This document shows, in pieces, positions 1 to 8,261 of a DNA stretch of 64,000 nt; position 1 is the first letter of the stretch; each line of letters begins with the position of its first letter. The stretch spans positions 21,968 through 85,967 of the forward strand of contig NZ_VFUA01000017.1 of the NCBI RefSeq assembly GCF_006440735.1, in the 5' to 3' direction. The stretch is from Mesorhizobium sp. B2-7-1. GTDB taxonomy: Bacteria > Pseudomonadota > Alphaproteobacteria > Rhizobiales > Rhizobiaceae. The notes below the pieces were generated by a model. That model ran no database searches, was not told the DNA's origin, and worked only from the letters and a program-made list of their open reading frames with translations. The position numbers and the translations under genes are program-made.

Positions 1-1655
1 CCGAACAATCTTGTGAGCTGCTCGTGCCGATCGAGCGCGGGCCAGTGGCGCGGCGCCAGGGTGGCGTATTCCGCATCGCCGAGGTCCGCCAGGCCGCCAA
101 GGTCGAACAGGCGCTCGCCATTGTTCTCGAAGGCGGAGAGTGCGGCATGCTCGCGGAAAATCTCGGCCGGCGTCTGGTAGACGAAGGCGTTGCCGAAACC
201 CATGCGCACGGCGACGTCGCGGATGATGCGCCAATCGGCTCTCGCTTCGCCCGGCGATGGCAGGAACGGTCGCTGGCGCGAGAGGCGCCGCTCCGAATTG
301 GTGACCGTGCCGTCCTTCTCGCCCCAGGCGGCGGCCGGCAGCAGCACGTCGGCATAGCGCGTGGTGTCGGTGCGAGTGACATCCGAGACGACGACGAAAT
401 CGCATTTCGACAACGCGGCGCGCACGCGCGAAGCATCCGGCATCGAGACGGCTGGATTGGTGCCCATCACCCACAGCGCCTTGATGCGGCCGTCGGCGAC
501 CGCCTGGAACATGTCCACGGCCTTCAGGCCGCCGCGCCGCGCGATGTCGGGCGCATTCCAGAAGCGGGAGACGCGGTCGATGTTGGCCTCATCCGCGAAG
601 TCCATGTGGGCGGCCAGCTGGTTGGCGAGACCGCCCACCTCGCGCCCGCCCATGGCGTTCGGCTGCCCGGTGACCGAGAACGGCCCCATGCCGGGCTTGC
701 CGATGCGGCCGGTGACGAGATGGCAGTTGATGATGGCGTTGACCTTGTCGGTGCCATGCGCCGACTGGTTGACGCCCTGGCTGTAGACGGTGACGGTCCC
801 CTCGGTCTCGGCAAAGAGATCGTAGAAGGCCTTCACATCGGCGGCCACCAATCCGCAGCCTTTCGCGACGCGCGCGACCGACGGCGCATCGGCGCTGGCC
901 AACGCGGCTGCGGCGTCGAAGCCCGAGGTACTTCCGCGAATGAAATCAGCATCGACCTTTCCGACCTGCACCAGATGCGCGAGCAGCCCGTTGAACAACA
1001 GCACATCCGTGCCCGGATCGAGCGCCAGATGCAGGTCGCATTCGTCGGCCGTGGCGGTGCGGCGCGGATCGATGACGACGATTTTCGTCCCACGCTCCCT
1101 GCGCGCCGCAAGCATGCGCTGGTAGAGCACGGGATGGCACCATGCGGTGTTGGAGCCGGTGAGAACGATGAGATCGGCGTGCTCGAAATCCTCGTAGACG
1201 CCGGGAACGATGTCCTCGCCGAAGGCGCGGCGATGGCCGGCGACGGACGAGGCCATGCAGAGCCGCGAATTGGTGTCGATGTTGGCCGAGCCGAAAAAAC
1301 CCTTCATCAGCTTGTTGGCGACGTAATAGTCTTCGGTGAGCAATTGACCGGAGACGTAGAAGGCAACCGAGTCCGGCCCATGCTCGGCAATCGTCCGCGA
1401 GAATTTCTCAGCGACGAGATCGAGCGCGTCGTCCCAGCTCGCCGGCTTGCCGAGAATTTCCGGCCGCAACAAACGGCCTTCGAGGCCGAGCGTTTCGTCA
1501 AGCGCGGCACCCTTCGAGCACAGCCGCCCGAAATTGGCCGGATGATCGGTGTCACCGCGGACGGTTGTCGTGCCGTCCGCGGCGACCTCGGCCAGCACGC
1601 CGCAGCCCACCCCGCAATAGGGGCAGGTGGTCCTCACCTCGCGTGCTTCCTCCAT
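1..1655 (-). CDS. nasA: Assimilatory nitrate reductase catalytic subunit (3' end outside window)
   Basis: Molybdopterin oxidoreductase that reduces nitrate to nitrite in the cytoplasm. The 551 codons present begin MEEAREVRTTCPYCGVGCG, whose spaced cysteines (residues 11-18, with a later cysteine in LCSKG) bind the N-terminal [4Fe-4S] cluster of the NasA/NarB/NapA family. Downstream segments such as YVSGQLLTEDYY, TGSNTAWCHP, VIDPRRT and GTNPAVSMPD are typical of the molybdopterin-binding domains. The window edge removes roughly the last third, so it cannot be seen whether a C-terminal BFD-like [2Fe-2S] domain is present. The start lies 3 bp after the nirD stop, so it is the last visible gene of the nitrate operon. 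No signal peptide is seen, consistent with an assimilatory rather than periplasmic enzyme. Confidence 0.93.
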   Translation of the reverse strand, partial: MEEAREVRTTCPYCGVGCGVLAEVAADGTTTVRGDTDHPANFGRLCSKGAALDETLGLEGRLLRPEILGKPASWDDALDLVAEKFSRTIAEHGPDSVAFYVSGQLLTEDYYVANKLMKGFFGSANIDTNSRLCMASSVAGHRRAFGEDIVPGVYEDFEHADLIVLTGSNTAWCHPVLYQRMLAARRERGTKIVVIDPRRTATADECDLHLALDPGTDVLLFNGLLAHLVQVGKVDADFIRGSTSGFDAAAALASADAPSVARVAKGCGLVAADVKAFYDLFAETEGTVTVYSQGVNQSAHGTDKVNAIINCHLVTGRIGKPGMGPFSVTGQPNAMGGREVGGLANQLAAHMDFADEANIDRVSRFWNAPDIARRGGLKAVDMFQAVADGRIKALWVMGTNPAVSMPDASRVRAALSKCDFVVVSDVTRTDTTRYADVLLPAAAWGEKDGTVTNSERRLSRQRPFLPSPGEARADWRIIRDVAVRMGFGNAFVYQTPAEIFREHAALSAFENNGERLFDLGGLADLGDAEYATLAPRHWPALDRHEQLTRLF

Positions 1656-1658
1656 GCC

Positions 1659-1997
1659 TCAGGCCGCTTTCGAGGCCAGCGCCTCGAGCGCGATGAAGAG
1701 CCGTTCGCCCTCGACCTTGACGGGAAGCGTCCTCACCGAGCCTTCGTCCGCGCCGAGCGCCTTGCCCGTCTCCAGCGAGATCACCCAATTGTGCAGCGGA
1801 CAGGTCACCGCAGCGCCATGGACGATGCCCTGGCTGAGCGGTCCGCCTTTGTGCGGGCAGTGGTCATCGATGGCAAAGACCTGGTCGTCGGCGGTGCGGA
1901 AGACAGCGATCTTGCCTTGCGGGGTGGCCACGCAACGCGCGCCGCGGGGTGGGATGTCGGCGATGGAGCCGATGGCGATCCAGTTCATGTTGGTCAT
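1659..1997 (-). CDS. nirD: Nitrite reductase (NADH) small subunit
   Basis: A 112-aa Rieske-type protein that partners NirB in cytoplasmic reduction of nitrite to ammonium. The Rieske-fold pattern is visible: CPHKGGPLSQG at about residues 47-57 and CPLHNW at about 66-71, giving the Cys-X-His and Cys-X2-His pairs of a cluster-binding member. The length is normal for the family. Its ATG overlaps the nirB stop (ATGA), which implies translational coupling. An internal ATG three codons later is an alternative start; the upstream one is chosen because of the overlap. Confidence 0.93.
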   Translation of the reverse strand: MTNMNWIAIGSIADIPPRGARCVATPQGKIAVFRTADDQVFAIDDHCPHKGGPLSQGIVHGAAVTCPLHNWVISLETGKALGADEGSVRTLPVKVEGERLFIALEALASKAA

Positions 1998-4444
1998 TCC
2001 GCCGCCTCCGCGAACCCGACCGACGCCATCGGCCGGAACTCGTGCTTGTCCTTGCCGGAGACACGCTCGGACCACGGATCGACCTGCGCGAATTTCTGGC
2101 TGACGACGAAGCGCTCGAAATAGGCCTTGCGCTTCTCGGCATCGTCGAGGATCTGCTTCTTGATCTCGACGGTGCCGATGCGCTTGGCCCATTTGTAGAT
2201 GCGCTCCAGATAGCGGGCCTGCTCGCGGTACATCTGGACGAGCGCCACGATCACCTCCAGCGCCTCGTCCTCGGTCCTGACCAGGCCCAGCACCTCGGTG
2301 CCCTTGATGTCGAGGCCTGCAGCACCCGCGAAGTGGATCTCGTAGCCAGAGTCGACGCAGACCACGCCGACATCCTTGCAGGTCGCCTCCGCGCAGTTTC
2401 GCGGACATCCCGACACCGCCATCTTCACCTTGGCCGGCGTCCAGGAGCCCCACATGAATCTCTCGATGCGGATGCCGAGCCCGGTCGAATCCTGCGTGCC
2501 GAAACGGCACCAGTCGGTGCCGACGCAGGTCTTCACCGTGCGCAGGCCCTTGGCATAGGCATGGCCGGAGACGAAGCCGGCCTTGCCGAGATCGGCCCAT
2601 ACCGCCGGGAGGTCTTCCTTGCGGATGCCAAGCATGTCGATGCGCTGGCCGCCGGTGACCTTGACCATCGGGATCTCGAACTTGTCGACCACGTCGGCGA
2701 TGGCGCGCAGTTCGCCGGCGCTGGTCACGCCGCCCCACATGCGCGGCACCACCGAATAGGTGCCGTCCTTCTGGATGTTGGCGTGCACGCGCTCGTTGAT
2801 GAAGCGCGACTGGTAGTTGTCGGCATATTGGTCCGGCCAGTCGCAGACCAGGTAGTAGTTGAGCGCCGGCCGGCACTTGGCGCAGCCGCAGGAGGTCTTC
2901 CATTCGAGCTCCTGCATGACGGCGGGTATGGTCTTCAAGCCCTTCGCCTTGATCAGGCGCCGCACGTCGTCATGGCCGAGGCTCGTGCAGCCGCACATCG
3001 GCTGCACCGCCGCCGGATTGTAGGCTTCGCCCAGCGTGAGCTTCAGCAGTTGCTCGACGAGGCCAGTGCACGAGCCGCACGAGGCCGACGCCTTGGTGTG
3101 GGCGCGCACGTCGTCGAGGCCTGTCAGGCCCTTGGTTGTGATCGCGCCGGTGATCTTGCCCTTGCAGACGCCGTTGCAGCCGCAGATTTCCGCATCATCC
3201 GCCAGTGCCGCAACGGCCGCCAAAGGGTCCGAGGAAACGCCTCCCTGGAACGCCTGGCCGAAGATCAGCGTGTCGCGCATCTCCGAAATGTCGGTCGCCT
3301 TCTTCTTGAGGTCATTGAACCAGGCGCCGTCGCCTGTCTCGCCGAACAGCACCGTGCCGATGATGCGGTTGTCCTGCAGCACGACGCGCTTGTAGATGCC
3401 GGCCGATGCGTCGCGCAGGATGATCTCTTCGCGATCCTCGCCGTCGGCGAAATCGCCCAGCGAATAGAGGTCGATGCCGGTGACCTTGAGCTTGGTCGGC
3501 GTGTCGGAATGGACGAAGCGCCTGTCCTCGCCATCCGCCAGCCCGGCCGCCGTCACCCGCGCCATCTCGTAGAGCGGCGCGACCAGCCCATAGACATGGC
3601 CGCCGACCTCGGCGCACTCGCCGAGCGCCATGATCGCTGGATCGGAGGTCCGCATACGATCGTCGACGACGATGCCGCGGTTGACCTCCAGCCCGGCCTC
3701 CTTGGCCAGGCCGATGCTGGGACGTATGCCGACCGCCATCACCACCAGCGTCGCCGGGATGATCGTGCCGTCCATCAGCTCGACGCCCTCGACCTTGCCG
3801 TTGCCGACAATGGCCTTGGTGTTGGCCTTGGTCATCACCTTGATGCCCCTCGCCTCGACGGCCTTCTGCAGCAGGTAACCGGCGGCCGGGTCGAGCTGGC
3901 GCTCCATCAGCGTCGGCATGACGTGCAGCACGGTGACGTCCATGCCGCGCTCCTTCAGCCCCGCAGCGGCTTCGAGCCCAAGCAGGCCGCCGCCGATGAC
4001 GACCGCCTTGGCGCGCGACTGCGCCGCAAGCAGCATGGCGTTGACGTCATCGAGATCGCGATAGCTGAGCACGCCGGGCAATTCCTTGCCGGGCACCGGG
4101 ATGATGAAGGGCACCGAGCCGGTGGCGACGACCAGCCTGTCGTAGCTTTCGGTGATGCCATGGTCCGAGGTGACGGTCTTCGCCTCACGGTCGATGGCGA
4201 CGATCCGGTGGCCCTTGTAGAGGGTGATGCCGTGCTTGATGTACCAGCCGTCGCCATGGATGACGATTTCCTCGAACGCCTTCTCGCCCGACAACACTGG
4301 CGACAGCATGATGCGGTCGTAGTTCACGCGCGGCTCGGCGTTGAAGATGGTGACGGCATAGCGGTCTGGCGCTGCCTCCAGCAGGTGCTCGAGCATCCTG
4401 CCTGGCGCCATGCCGTTGCCGATGATGACGAGTTTTTCGCTCAT
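1994..4444 (-). CDS. nirB: Nitrite reductase (NADH) large subunit
   Basis: An 816-aa siroheme-dependent assimilatory nitrite reductase. Domain order: N-terminal FAD/NAD(P)H oxidoreductase (IIGNGMAPG near residues 6-14, second nucleotide loop VIGGGLLGLEAA near 150), BFD-like [2Fe-2S] cysteines (CGCNGVC near 420, a further CGC near 485), then the nitrite/sulfite reductase ferredoxin-like half and the siroheme/[4Fe-4S] cysteines (TDWCRFG near 640, CPRNCAEATC near 680). The start MSEKLVIIGNG is chosen because the reading frame upstream (to 4561) has no family similarity and would overlap the transporter gene. It sits 13 bp after the transporter stop and overlaps nirD, so the three genes form one transcription unit. 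Confidence 0.95.
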   Translation of the reverse strand: MSEKLVIIGNGMAPGRMLEHLLEAAPDRYAVTIFNAEPRVNYDRIMLSPVLSGEKAFEEIVIHGDGWYIKHGITLYKGHRIVAIDREAKTVTSDHGITESYDRLVVATGSVPFIIPVPGKELPGVLSYRDLDDVNAMLLAAQSRAKAVVIGGGLLGLEAAAGLKERGMDVTVLHVMPTLMERQLDPAAGYLLQKAVEARGIKVMTKANTKAIVGNGKVEGVELMDGTIIPATLVVMAVGIRPSIGLAKEAGLEVNRGIVVDDRMRTSDPAIMALGECAEVGGHVYGLVAPLYEMARVTAAGLADGEDRRFVHSDTPTKLKVTGIDLYSLGDFADGEDREEIILRDASAGIYKRVVLQDNRIIGTVLFGETGDGAWFNDLKKKATDISEMRDTLIFGQAFQGGVSSDPLAAVAALADDAEICGCNGVCKGKITGAITTKGLTGLDDVRAHTKASASCGSCTGLVEQLLKLTLGEAYNPAAVQPMCGCTSLGHDDVRRLIKAKGLKTIPAVMQELEWKTSCGCAKCRPALNYYLVCDWPDQYADNYQSRFINERVHANIQKDGTYSVVPRMWGGVTSAGELRAIADVVDKFEIPMVKVTGGQRIDMLGIRKEDLPAVWADLGKAGFVSGHAYAKGLRTVKTCVGTDWCRFGTQDSTGLGIRIERFMWGSWTPAKVKMAVSGCPRNCAEATCKDVGVVCVDSGYEIHFAGAAGLDIKGTEVLGLVRTEDEALEVIVALVQMYREQARYLERIYKWAKRIGTVEIKKQILDDAEKRKAYFERFVVSQKFAQVDPWSERVSGKDKHEFRPMASVGFAEAAE

Positions 4445-4457
4445 GTCGGTCTCCGAT

Positions 4458-5759
4458 CTATTCGGCGGCATAGGAGAGGGACGCGGCCTTGACCTCGGCC
4501 GCGCGCTCCATCCGGCGGATGGTGAGATGCATCCAGACCAGGCAGGAGACGACGGTAGCAAACAGCAGCATGAAGCAGCTCGACCAGACGCCGGTCAGGT
4601 CGTTCAGCGCGCCGAAGGCGATCGGCAGGATGAAGCCGCCAAGGCCCCCGATCATGCCGACGACGCCGCCGACCGCGCCCACGCTCTGCGGATAATAGGC
4701 CGGGATGTGCTTGTAGACCGCGGCCTTGCCCAGGCTCATGAAGAAGCCGAGCACAGAGGCGACGGCGATGAAGGCGAGCGGGCCGATCTCGAAGTGGAAA
4801 GGGATCGGCCCGCTGATGCCGCGCACGACATAGTCTGCCGAGGGGAGAGACAGAACGAGGGTCGCGACGGCACAAACGCTGAAGGTCCAGTAGAGCACGG
4901 TGCGGGCGCCGACGCGGTCGGAAAGCACGCCGCCATAGGCGCGAAAGATGCTGGCGGGGATGGAATAGGCGGCGCCGATCATGCCGGCGGTGGCGATGCC
5001 GAAGCCGTAGACGCCGATCAGGTAGCGCGGCAGCCAGAGCGACAGCGCCACGAACGCGCCGAAGGAGAAGAAATAGTAGAAGGCGAAGCGCCAGACCTGC
5101 AGGTTCTTCAGCGGCACGAATTCCTGCCAGAAGCTCCTCGCGGGCGTCGCCTTGCCGGCGCGTCGCTCGCGGATGACAGGATCGTCGCCGGTGCTGAGCC
5201 AGAAGACGATGGCCATGACGACCAGCGCCACCGCCCAGATCAGCGCGACAGACTGCCAACCCCAAGACAAGAGCACGAATGGCGCCAGGAACTTGGTGAC
5301 TGCCGCGCCGACATTGCCGACGCCGAAGATGCCGAGCGCCGTGCCCTGCTTTCCAGCCGGGAAGAAGCGCGAGACATAGGCGACGCCGACAGCGAAGGAG
5401 CCGCCGGCGAGCCCGACGCCGAGTGCTGCGACCAGCATCTGCCCATAGGTGTGCGCGAAGGCGAGCAGGAAGGTCGCGACCGCCGCAGCGAGCATGGTCA
5501 TGGTGTAGACCAGGCGGCCGCCATAGCGGTCGGTCCAGACGCCGAGCACCATGCGCACGAGCGAACCCGTCAGGATCGGCGTGCCGACCAACAGGCCGAA
5601 CTCGGTCTCGTTGAGCCCAAGCTCCTGCTTGATGCGCACGCCGATGATGGAAAAGATCGTCCAAACCGCGAAGCAGACGGTGAAGGCGATGGTGGACATG
5701 ACGAGCGCCTGCCGGGGAGCACTGTCCTGGTTGGGCGCGGCTGGGAGGTTTGTGGTCAT
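4458..5759 (-). CDS. NarK/NasA-type nitrate/nitrite transporter (MFS)
   Basis: A 433-aa major facilitator protein with about twelve hydrophobic segments, expected to import nitrate for assimilation. It carries two glycine-rich stretches typical of the nitrate/nitrite porter family: GVGNVGAAVTKFLAP in the first half and GGVVGMIGGLGGF in the second. The start MTTNLPAAPNQDS is preferred over an upstream extension to 6092, which would read through the operon leader. It follows the 52-aa small gene by 65 bp and precedes nirB by 13 bp. The family also contains nitrite exporters; the assimilation context favours nitrate uptake. Confidence 0.9.
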   Translation of the reverse strand: MTTNLPAAPNQDSAPRQALVMSTIAFTVCFAVWTIFSIIGVRIKQELGLNETEFGLLVGTPILTGSLVRMVLGVWTDRYGGRLVYTMTMLAAAVATFLLAFAHTYGQMLVAALGVGLAGGSFAVGVAYVSRFFPAGKQGTALGIFGVGNVGAAVTKFLAPFVLLSWGWQSVALIWAVALVVMAIVFWLSTGDDPVIRERRAGKATPARSFWQEFVPLKNLQVWRFAFYYFFSFGAFVALSLWLPRYLIGVYGFGIATAGMIGAAYSIPASIFRAYGGVLSDRVGARTVLYWTFSVCAVATLVLSLPSADYVVRGISGPIPFHFEIGPLAFIAVASVLGFFMSLGKAAVYKHIPAYYPQSVGAVGGVVGMIGGLGGFILPIAFGALNDLTGVWSSCFMLLFATVVSCLVWMHLTIRRMERAAEVKAASLSYAAE

Positions 5760-5824
5760 GGTCGGCTCCAGTTTGCGGCGTAGGGAGACACCGCGTGGGA
5801 TGTTGATCAGAGGCGCGGCATCGG

Positions 5825-5983
5825 TCAGCGCGAGGGGGTTTGCGCGGTCACTTGCGGACCCTTGCCTTCGGCTTCGTGGCTGGCGGGAAACAAAAGCAGC
5901 GCTGCGACGAACAGCACCACCGTCAGGATGCTGCTCGCCAGGACATCGCGGCGGGTGAAATCCTTGAGCGAGGGTTTCGTCAT
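5825..5983 (-). CDS. 52-aa small single-pass membrane protein, first gene of the nitrate operon
   Basis: This ORF is the first coding sequence after the operon leader. It begins MTKPSLKDFTRRDVLASS, continues with a hydrophobic stretch of about 15 residues (ILTVVLFVAALLLFP) and ends in a short polar tail. A purine-rich ribosome site (GGAGACGACG) precedes the ATG. The basic N-terminus followed by one hydrophobic helix suggests an inner-membrane peptide with its N-terminus inside. I do not recognise a named family. Position between terminator and transporter gene suggests a role in nitrate uptake or in leader regulation, but nothing in the sequence shows which. Confidence 0.65.
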   Translation of the reverse strand: MTKPSLKDFTRRDVLASSILTVVLFVAALLLFPASHEAEGKGPQVTAQTPSR

Positions 5984-6001
5984 CGTCGTCTCCGGTCCAA
6001 A

Positions 6002-6074
6002 ACGGAAAAAGCTGCCGTCCAGGCCTCGCGCGCCCGTACATCCGGGATCGCGTGGTGACCTGAGCGGCAGCTTT
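6002..6074 (-). terminator. Intrinsic terminator/attenuator in the nitrate operon leader
   Basis: On the minus strand, AAAGCTGCCG (6074-6065) pairs perfectly with CGGCAGCTTT (6017-6008); pairing continues inward through CAGG/CCTG with one mismatch. The right arm runs straight into TTTTT (6010-6006). The intervening sequence can fold further. This is a factor-independent terminator lying between the promoter and the first gene, so it acts as an attenuator. Its 5' arm overlaps the second ANTAR-type hairpin. Confidence 0.8.
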
Positions 6075-6100
6075 GCCTGTGGCGCCCGCCATTGGACGCC
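6066..6100 (-). promoter_or_regulatory. ANTAR-type tandem hexaloop hairpins (probable NasT target RNA)
   Basis: Two hairpins in tandem on the transcript. The first is GGCGTCC-AATGGC-GGGCGCC (6100-6081), a 7-bp stem with one G-U pair. After ACA the second is GGC-AAAGCT-GCC (6077-6066). Both have six-base loops with A at position 1 and G at position 4, the known signature of RNAs bound by ANTAR-domain antiterminators such as NasT. The second stem uses bases that form the 5' arm of the terminator, so binding would exclude termination. Its stem is only 3 bp, shorter than usual. Confidence 0.78.
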
Positions 6101-6136
6101 TGTTCTATTGCCCGCGAGGGGCTCGATTATTTCAAA

Positions 6137-6151
6137 GCACGAAGCGTGCCA
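6137..6151 (-). promoter_or_regulatory. Sigma-54 (-24/-12) promoter of the nitrate operon
   Basis: The minus strand reads TGGCACGCTTCGTGC: GG and GC doublets separated by exactly 10 bases, matching the RpoN consensus TGGCAC-N5-TTGC except G for the first T of TTGC. The predicted start of transcription is near 6125, which places both ANTAR hairpins and the terminator inside the leader. Sigma-54 control is established for many nitrogen assimilation operons and needs an activator such as NtrC. Confidence 0.78.
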
Positions 6152-6260
6152 GTTTTGCGAGAAAGAAGAATTTCAATTAAAATCAATGTGATAGCGGAAT
6201 CGACCTGCGATCGAGCCAAGCAGCGGCGCGGTCAAACATTGATCAACAGCACGGACATGG

Positions 6261-6277
6261 CGCATAAATTTTGTGCA
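6261..6277 (-). promoter_or_regulatory. Possible NtrC-like enhancer site
   Basis: The minus strand reads TGCAC-N7-ATGCG, compared with the NtrC pattern TGCAC-N7-GTGCA: a perfect left half and a 3/5 right half. It lies about 115 bp upstream of the -24 element, a usual enhancer distance. An adjacent perfect palindrome, TTGTGC-AAC-GCACAA (6271-6285), overlaps it and may be the real site for another regulator. Confidence 0.35.
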
Positions 6278-6302
6278 ACGCACAAGAATGCTGCGTAAAT
6301 GA

Positions 6303-7529
6303 TCAGGCGTGCTCTTGGCCGGCAATATAGGCGTCGATCCGGTCGGGATCGAAGATCTGGCCGTCGAAAAACCCGTCCGGGCCAAGCATGAGACTCGCCC
6401 CCGCGGAACCGACCGGCGTCGCGACCTTCAGCGCCCCTTCGACCTTGGCATTGGCGCCGGGCAGCGCCACGCCGAGCGGCTTCAGCGCCGAGCGGTAGAG
6501 GTCAGGCCGGTAGCAGTCGCGAGCGATGGCGAGGTTTTGCGGCGTGTGCGGCAGCTGCCCCCAGCGCACCATCTGCGTGTAGAACCACAGCGCGTGGCTC
6601 TTCCAGGGAAAATTCGCCGCCTTGTCGAAGGGCAGGAAGAAATCCTCGACGCGCCTTTCCGCGCCGCCGCCAAGTTGAAGCTGTCCGGTCAGGATCGGCG
6701 TCTGGATCGCCTCCGGCTGACCGAGAAAAGCTGGTCTTGCCATCAGCGCGGCCAGCTCGCCGCGGTTTGCCGGATCCTGGCACCAGCGGGCGGAATGATG
6801 CAGCGCCCTCAACAGCGCCGCCAGCGCATCCGGGTTCTCCTCGGCCCACGCCTTGCGCACGCCGATCACCTTTTCCGGGCTGTTGCGCCACAGCAGCGCC
6901 TTGACGGTGACGATGCAGCCGGTGCCGGCCGCGACGGCGGCGCTGTTCCAGGGCTCGCCGACGCAATAGCCGTCGATGCGTCCGGCAGCCAATGCATCGG
7001 CCATGAAGGGCGGCGGCACGATGACGATCTCGATGTCGCGGTCGGGATCGACGCCGCAGGCGGCGAGCCAGTAGCGCAGTTCGTAATTGTGCCCGGAATG
7101 CGGATGGACGACCGCGAAACGCAAAGGCTCGCGGCCGACCGCCGCCCGCTCGCGGATCAGCGCGCCGAGCGCGGCCCCGGCGCGCGCCGGATCGAGGTCG
7201 GGCGCAGCACCATGCGCCGCCATGCCGTCCCAGATGGCGTTGGAGACGGTGATGCAATTGCCGCCGAGCCCAAGCGAGAACGGCACGATGGTTTCTGAGG
7301 CAAGCGGCGTCAGCCCGAGGCTGCAGGCAAGCGGCATCGGCCCCAGCATATGCGCGACGTCGAAATGGCCGATCGCGATACGGTCGCGAATGTTGGCCCA
7401 GGACGTCTCGCGCTGCAGCTTGAGCTCGATGCCTTCGCGGGCGGCAAAGCCCATTTCGCCGGCCGCGACCAGCACGGCGCTGTCGAAGAGCGGCATGAAG
7501 CCGGCGGTGATTTCGTGCGCCATGCTCAT
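6303..7529 (-). CDS. nasS: NasS-type nitrate/nitrite sensor protein
   Basis: A 408-aa member of the NrtA/CmpA periplasmic-binding-protein fold. It starts MSMAHEITAGFMPLFDSAVL with no lipoprotein box or cleavable signal peptide, so it is expected to stay in the cytoplasm, as NasS does. In the known Paracoccus and Azotobacter systems NasS holds NasT inactive and releases it when nitrate or nitrite binds. Segments such as VAHMLGPMPLA, CVGEPWN and WFYTQMVRWGQLP match the NrtA/NasS family. Its ATG overlaps the nasT stop (ATGA), so the pair is co-translated. An ABC transporter role is unlikely because no permease or ATPase gene is adjacent. Confidence 0.88.
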   Translation of the reverse strand: MSMAHEITAGFMPLFDSAVLVAAGEMGFAAREGIELKLQRETSWANIRDRIAIGHFDVAHMLGPMPLACSLGLTPLASETIVPFSLGLGGNCITVSNAIWDGMAAHGAAPDLDPARAGAALGALIRERAAVGREPLRFAVVHPHSGHNYELRYWLAACGVDPDRDIEIVIVPPPFMADALAAGRIDGYCVGEPWNSAAVAAGTGCIVTVKALLWRNSPEKVIGVRKAWAEENPDALAALLRALHHSARWCQDPANRGELAALMARPAFLGQPEAIQTPILTGQLQLGGGAERRVEDFFLPFDKAANFPWKSHALWFYTQMVRWGQLPHTPQNLAIARDCYRPDLYRSALKPLGVALPGANAKVEGALKVATPVGSAGASLMLGPDGFFDGQIFDPDRIDAYIAGQEHA

Positions 7530-8128
7530 TCGCCCTCCAGCGGTCCCAGCAATCCCGCCGCCGTCACCAGGCTCTGGGCGATATCGGCGATCTTGCGGTT
7601 CTGGTTCATGGCGGTCTTGCGCAAAAGCGCGTAGGCCGCCTCCTCGCTCAAGCCGCGCGACTTCATCAATATGCCCTTGGCCCGGTCGATGACCTTGCGG
7701 TTCTCGAGCTCGCTGCGCGCTTCCTCCAACTCGCGCGCCATACGCGAGAAGGCATTGAAGCGGCTGATCGCCATGTCGAGGATCGGCTTGATGCGTTCCT
7801 TCTTCAGCCCGTCGACCACATAGGCGGACACGCCGGCATCGACAGCAGCCTCGATCGAGGCCTGGTCGGAGCGATCGACGAACATCGCGATCGGCCGCTT
7901 CACCGCGCGCGACAGCTGGAACATGTTCTCCAGCATGTCGCGGTTGGGGTTCTCGAGGTCGATGACGATGACATCCGGCTCGATCTCGGCGATGCGCCGG
8001 GCAATGCCGGCCACGTCATGGATCACCGTGACATGGCGATGGCCGGCGTCCCGCAATCCAGCCTCGATGATCGAGGCGCGGATGCGATTCTCGTCGATAA
8101 CAAGGATGGTCAACGAACCGGCGGACAT
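7526..8128 (-). CDS. nasT: NasT-type ANTAR antiterminator
   Basis: A 200-aa protein with an N-terminal receiver-like domain (LTILVIDENRIRASII, then PDVIVIDLENPNRDML) and a C-terminal ANTAR RNA-binding domain (NRKVIDRAKGILMKSRGLSEE ending in AYALLRKTAMNQNRKI, about residues 140-190). The family prevents termination in leaders that carry paired A1/G4 hexaloop hairpins, exactly what is seen at 6066-6100. The start MSAGSLTILV is preferred; an in-frame ATG at 8170 would add 14 unrelated residues. It is divergent from fnrN across 133 bp. Confidence 0.93.
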   Translation of the reverse strand: MSAGSLTILVIDENRIRASIIEAGLRDAGHRHVTVIHDVAGIARRIAEIEPDVIVIDLENPNRDMLENMFQLSRAVKRPIAMFVDRSDQASIEAAVDAGVSAYVVDGLKKERIKPILDMAISRFNAFSRMARELEEARSELENRKVIDRAKGILMKSRGLSEEAAYALLRKTAMNQNRKIADIAQSLVTAAGLLGPLEGE

Positions 8129-8261
8129 GCGCCTATTGTGCAGGCGGACCGGATTTGTGCAATGCGGCAATCGACGGGATGGATTTCCAGCCGAACTGCG
8201 ACGCTATCGCGCCCAACCCTGCGTTGCCGTTACGGGCCGGGGACATTATAGGTATTCCATC

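Noticed and set aside
24..2123. 699-codon plus-strand reading frame
   Set aside because: It is antisense to the nitrate reductase, whose cysteine motif and family sequence are on the minus strand; no recognisable protein is encoded on the plus strand.
1949..4492. 847-codon plus-strand reading frame
   Set aside because: Shadow of nirB in GC-rich codons; the composition (His/Asp/Arg-rich) is typical of antisense frames and nirB is unambiguous.
6303..7529. Reading nasS as an ABC transporter binding protein (nrtA)
   Set aside because: No signal peptide and no adjacent permease or ATPase; overlap with nasT supports a cytoplasmic sensor.
8129..8170. Upstream ATG for nasT
   Set aside because: The added 14 residues are unrelated to the receiver domain and the downstream start is at the usual distance.
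8129..8261. Search for an FNR box or sigma-54 site between nasT and fnrN
   Set aside because: No TTGAT-N4-ATCAA and no GG-N10-GC pattern of quality was found by eye.
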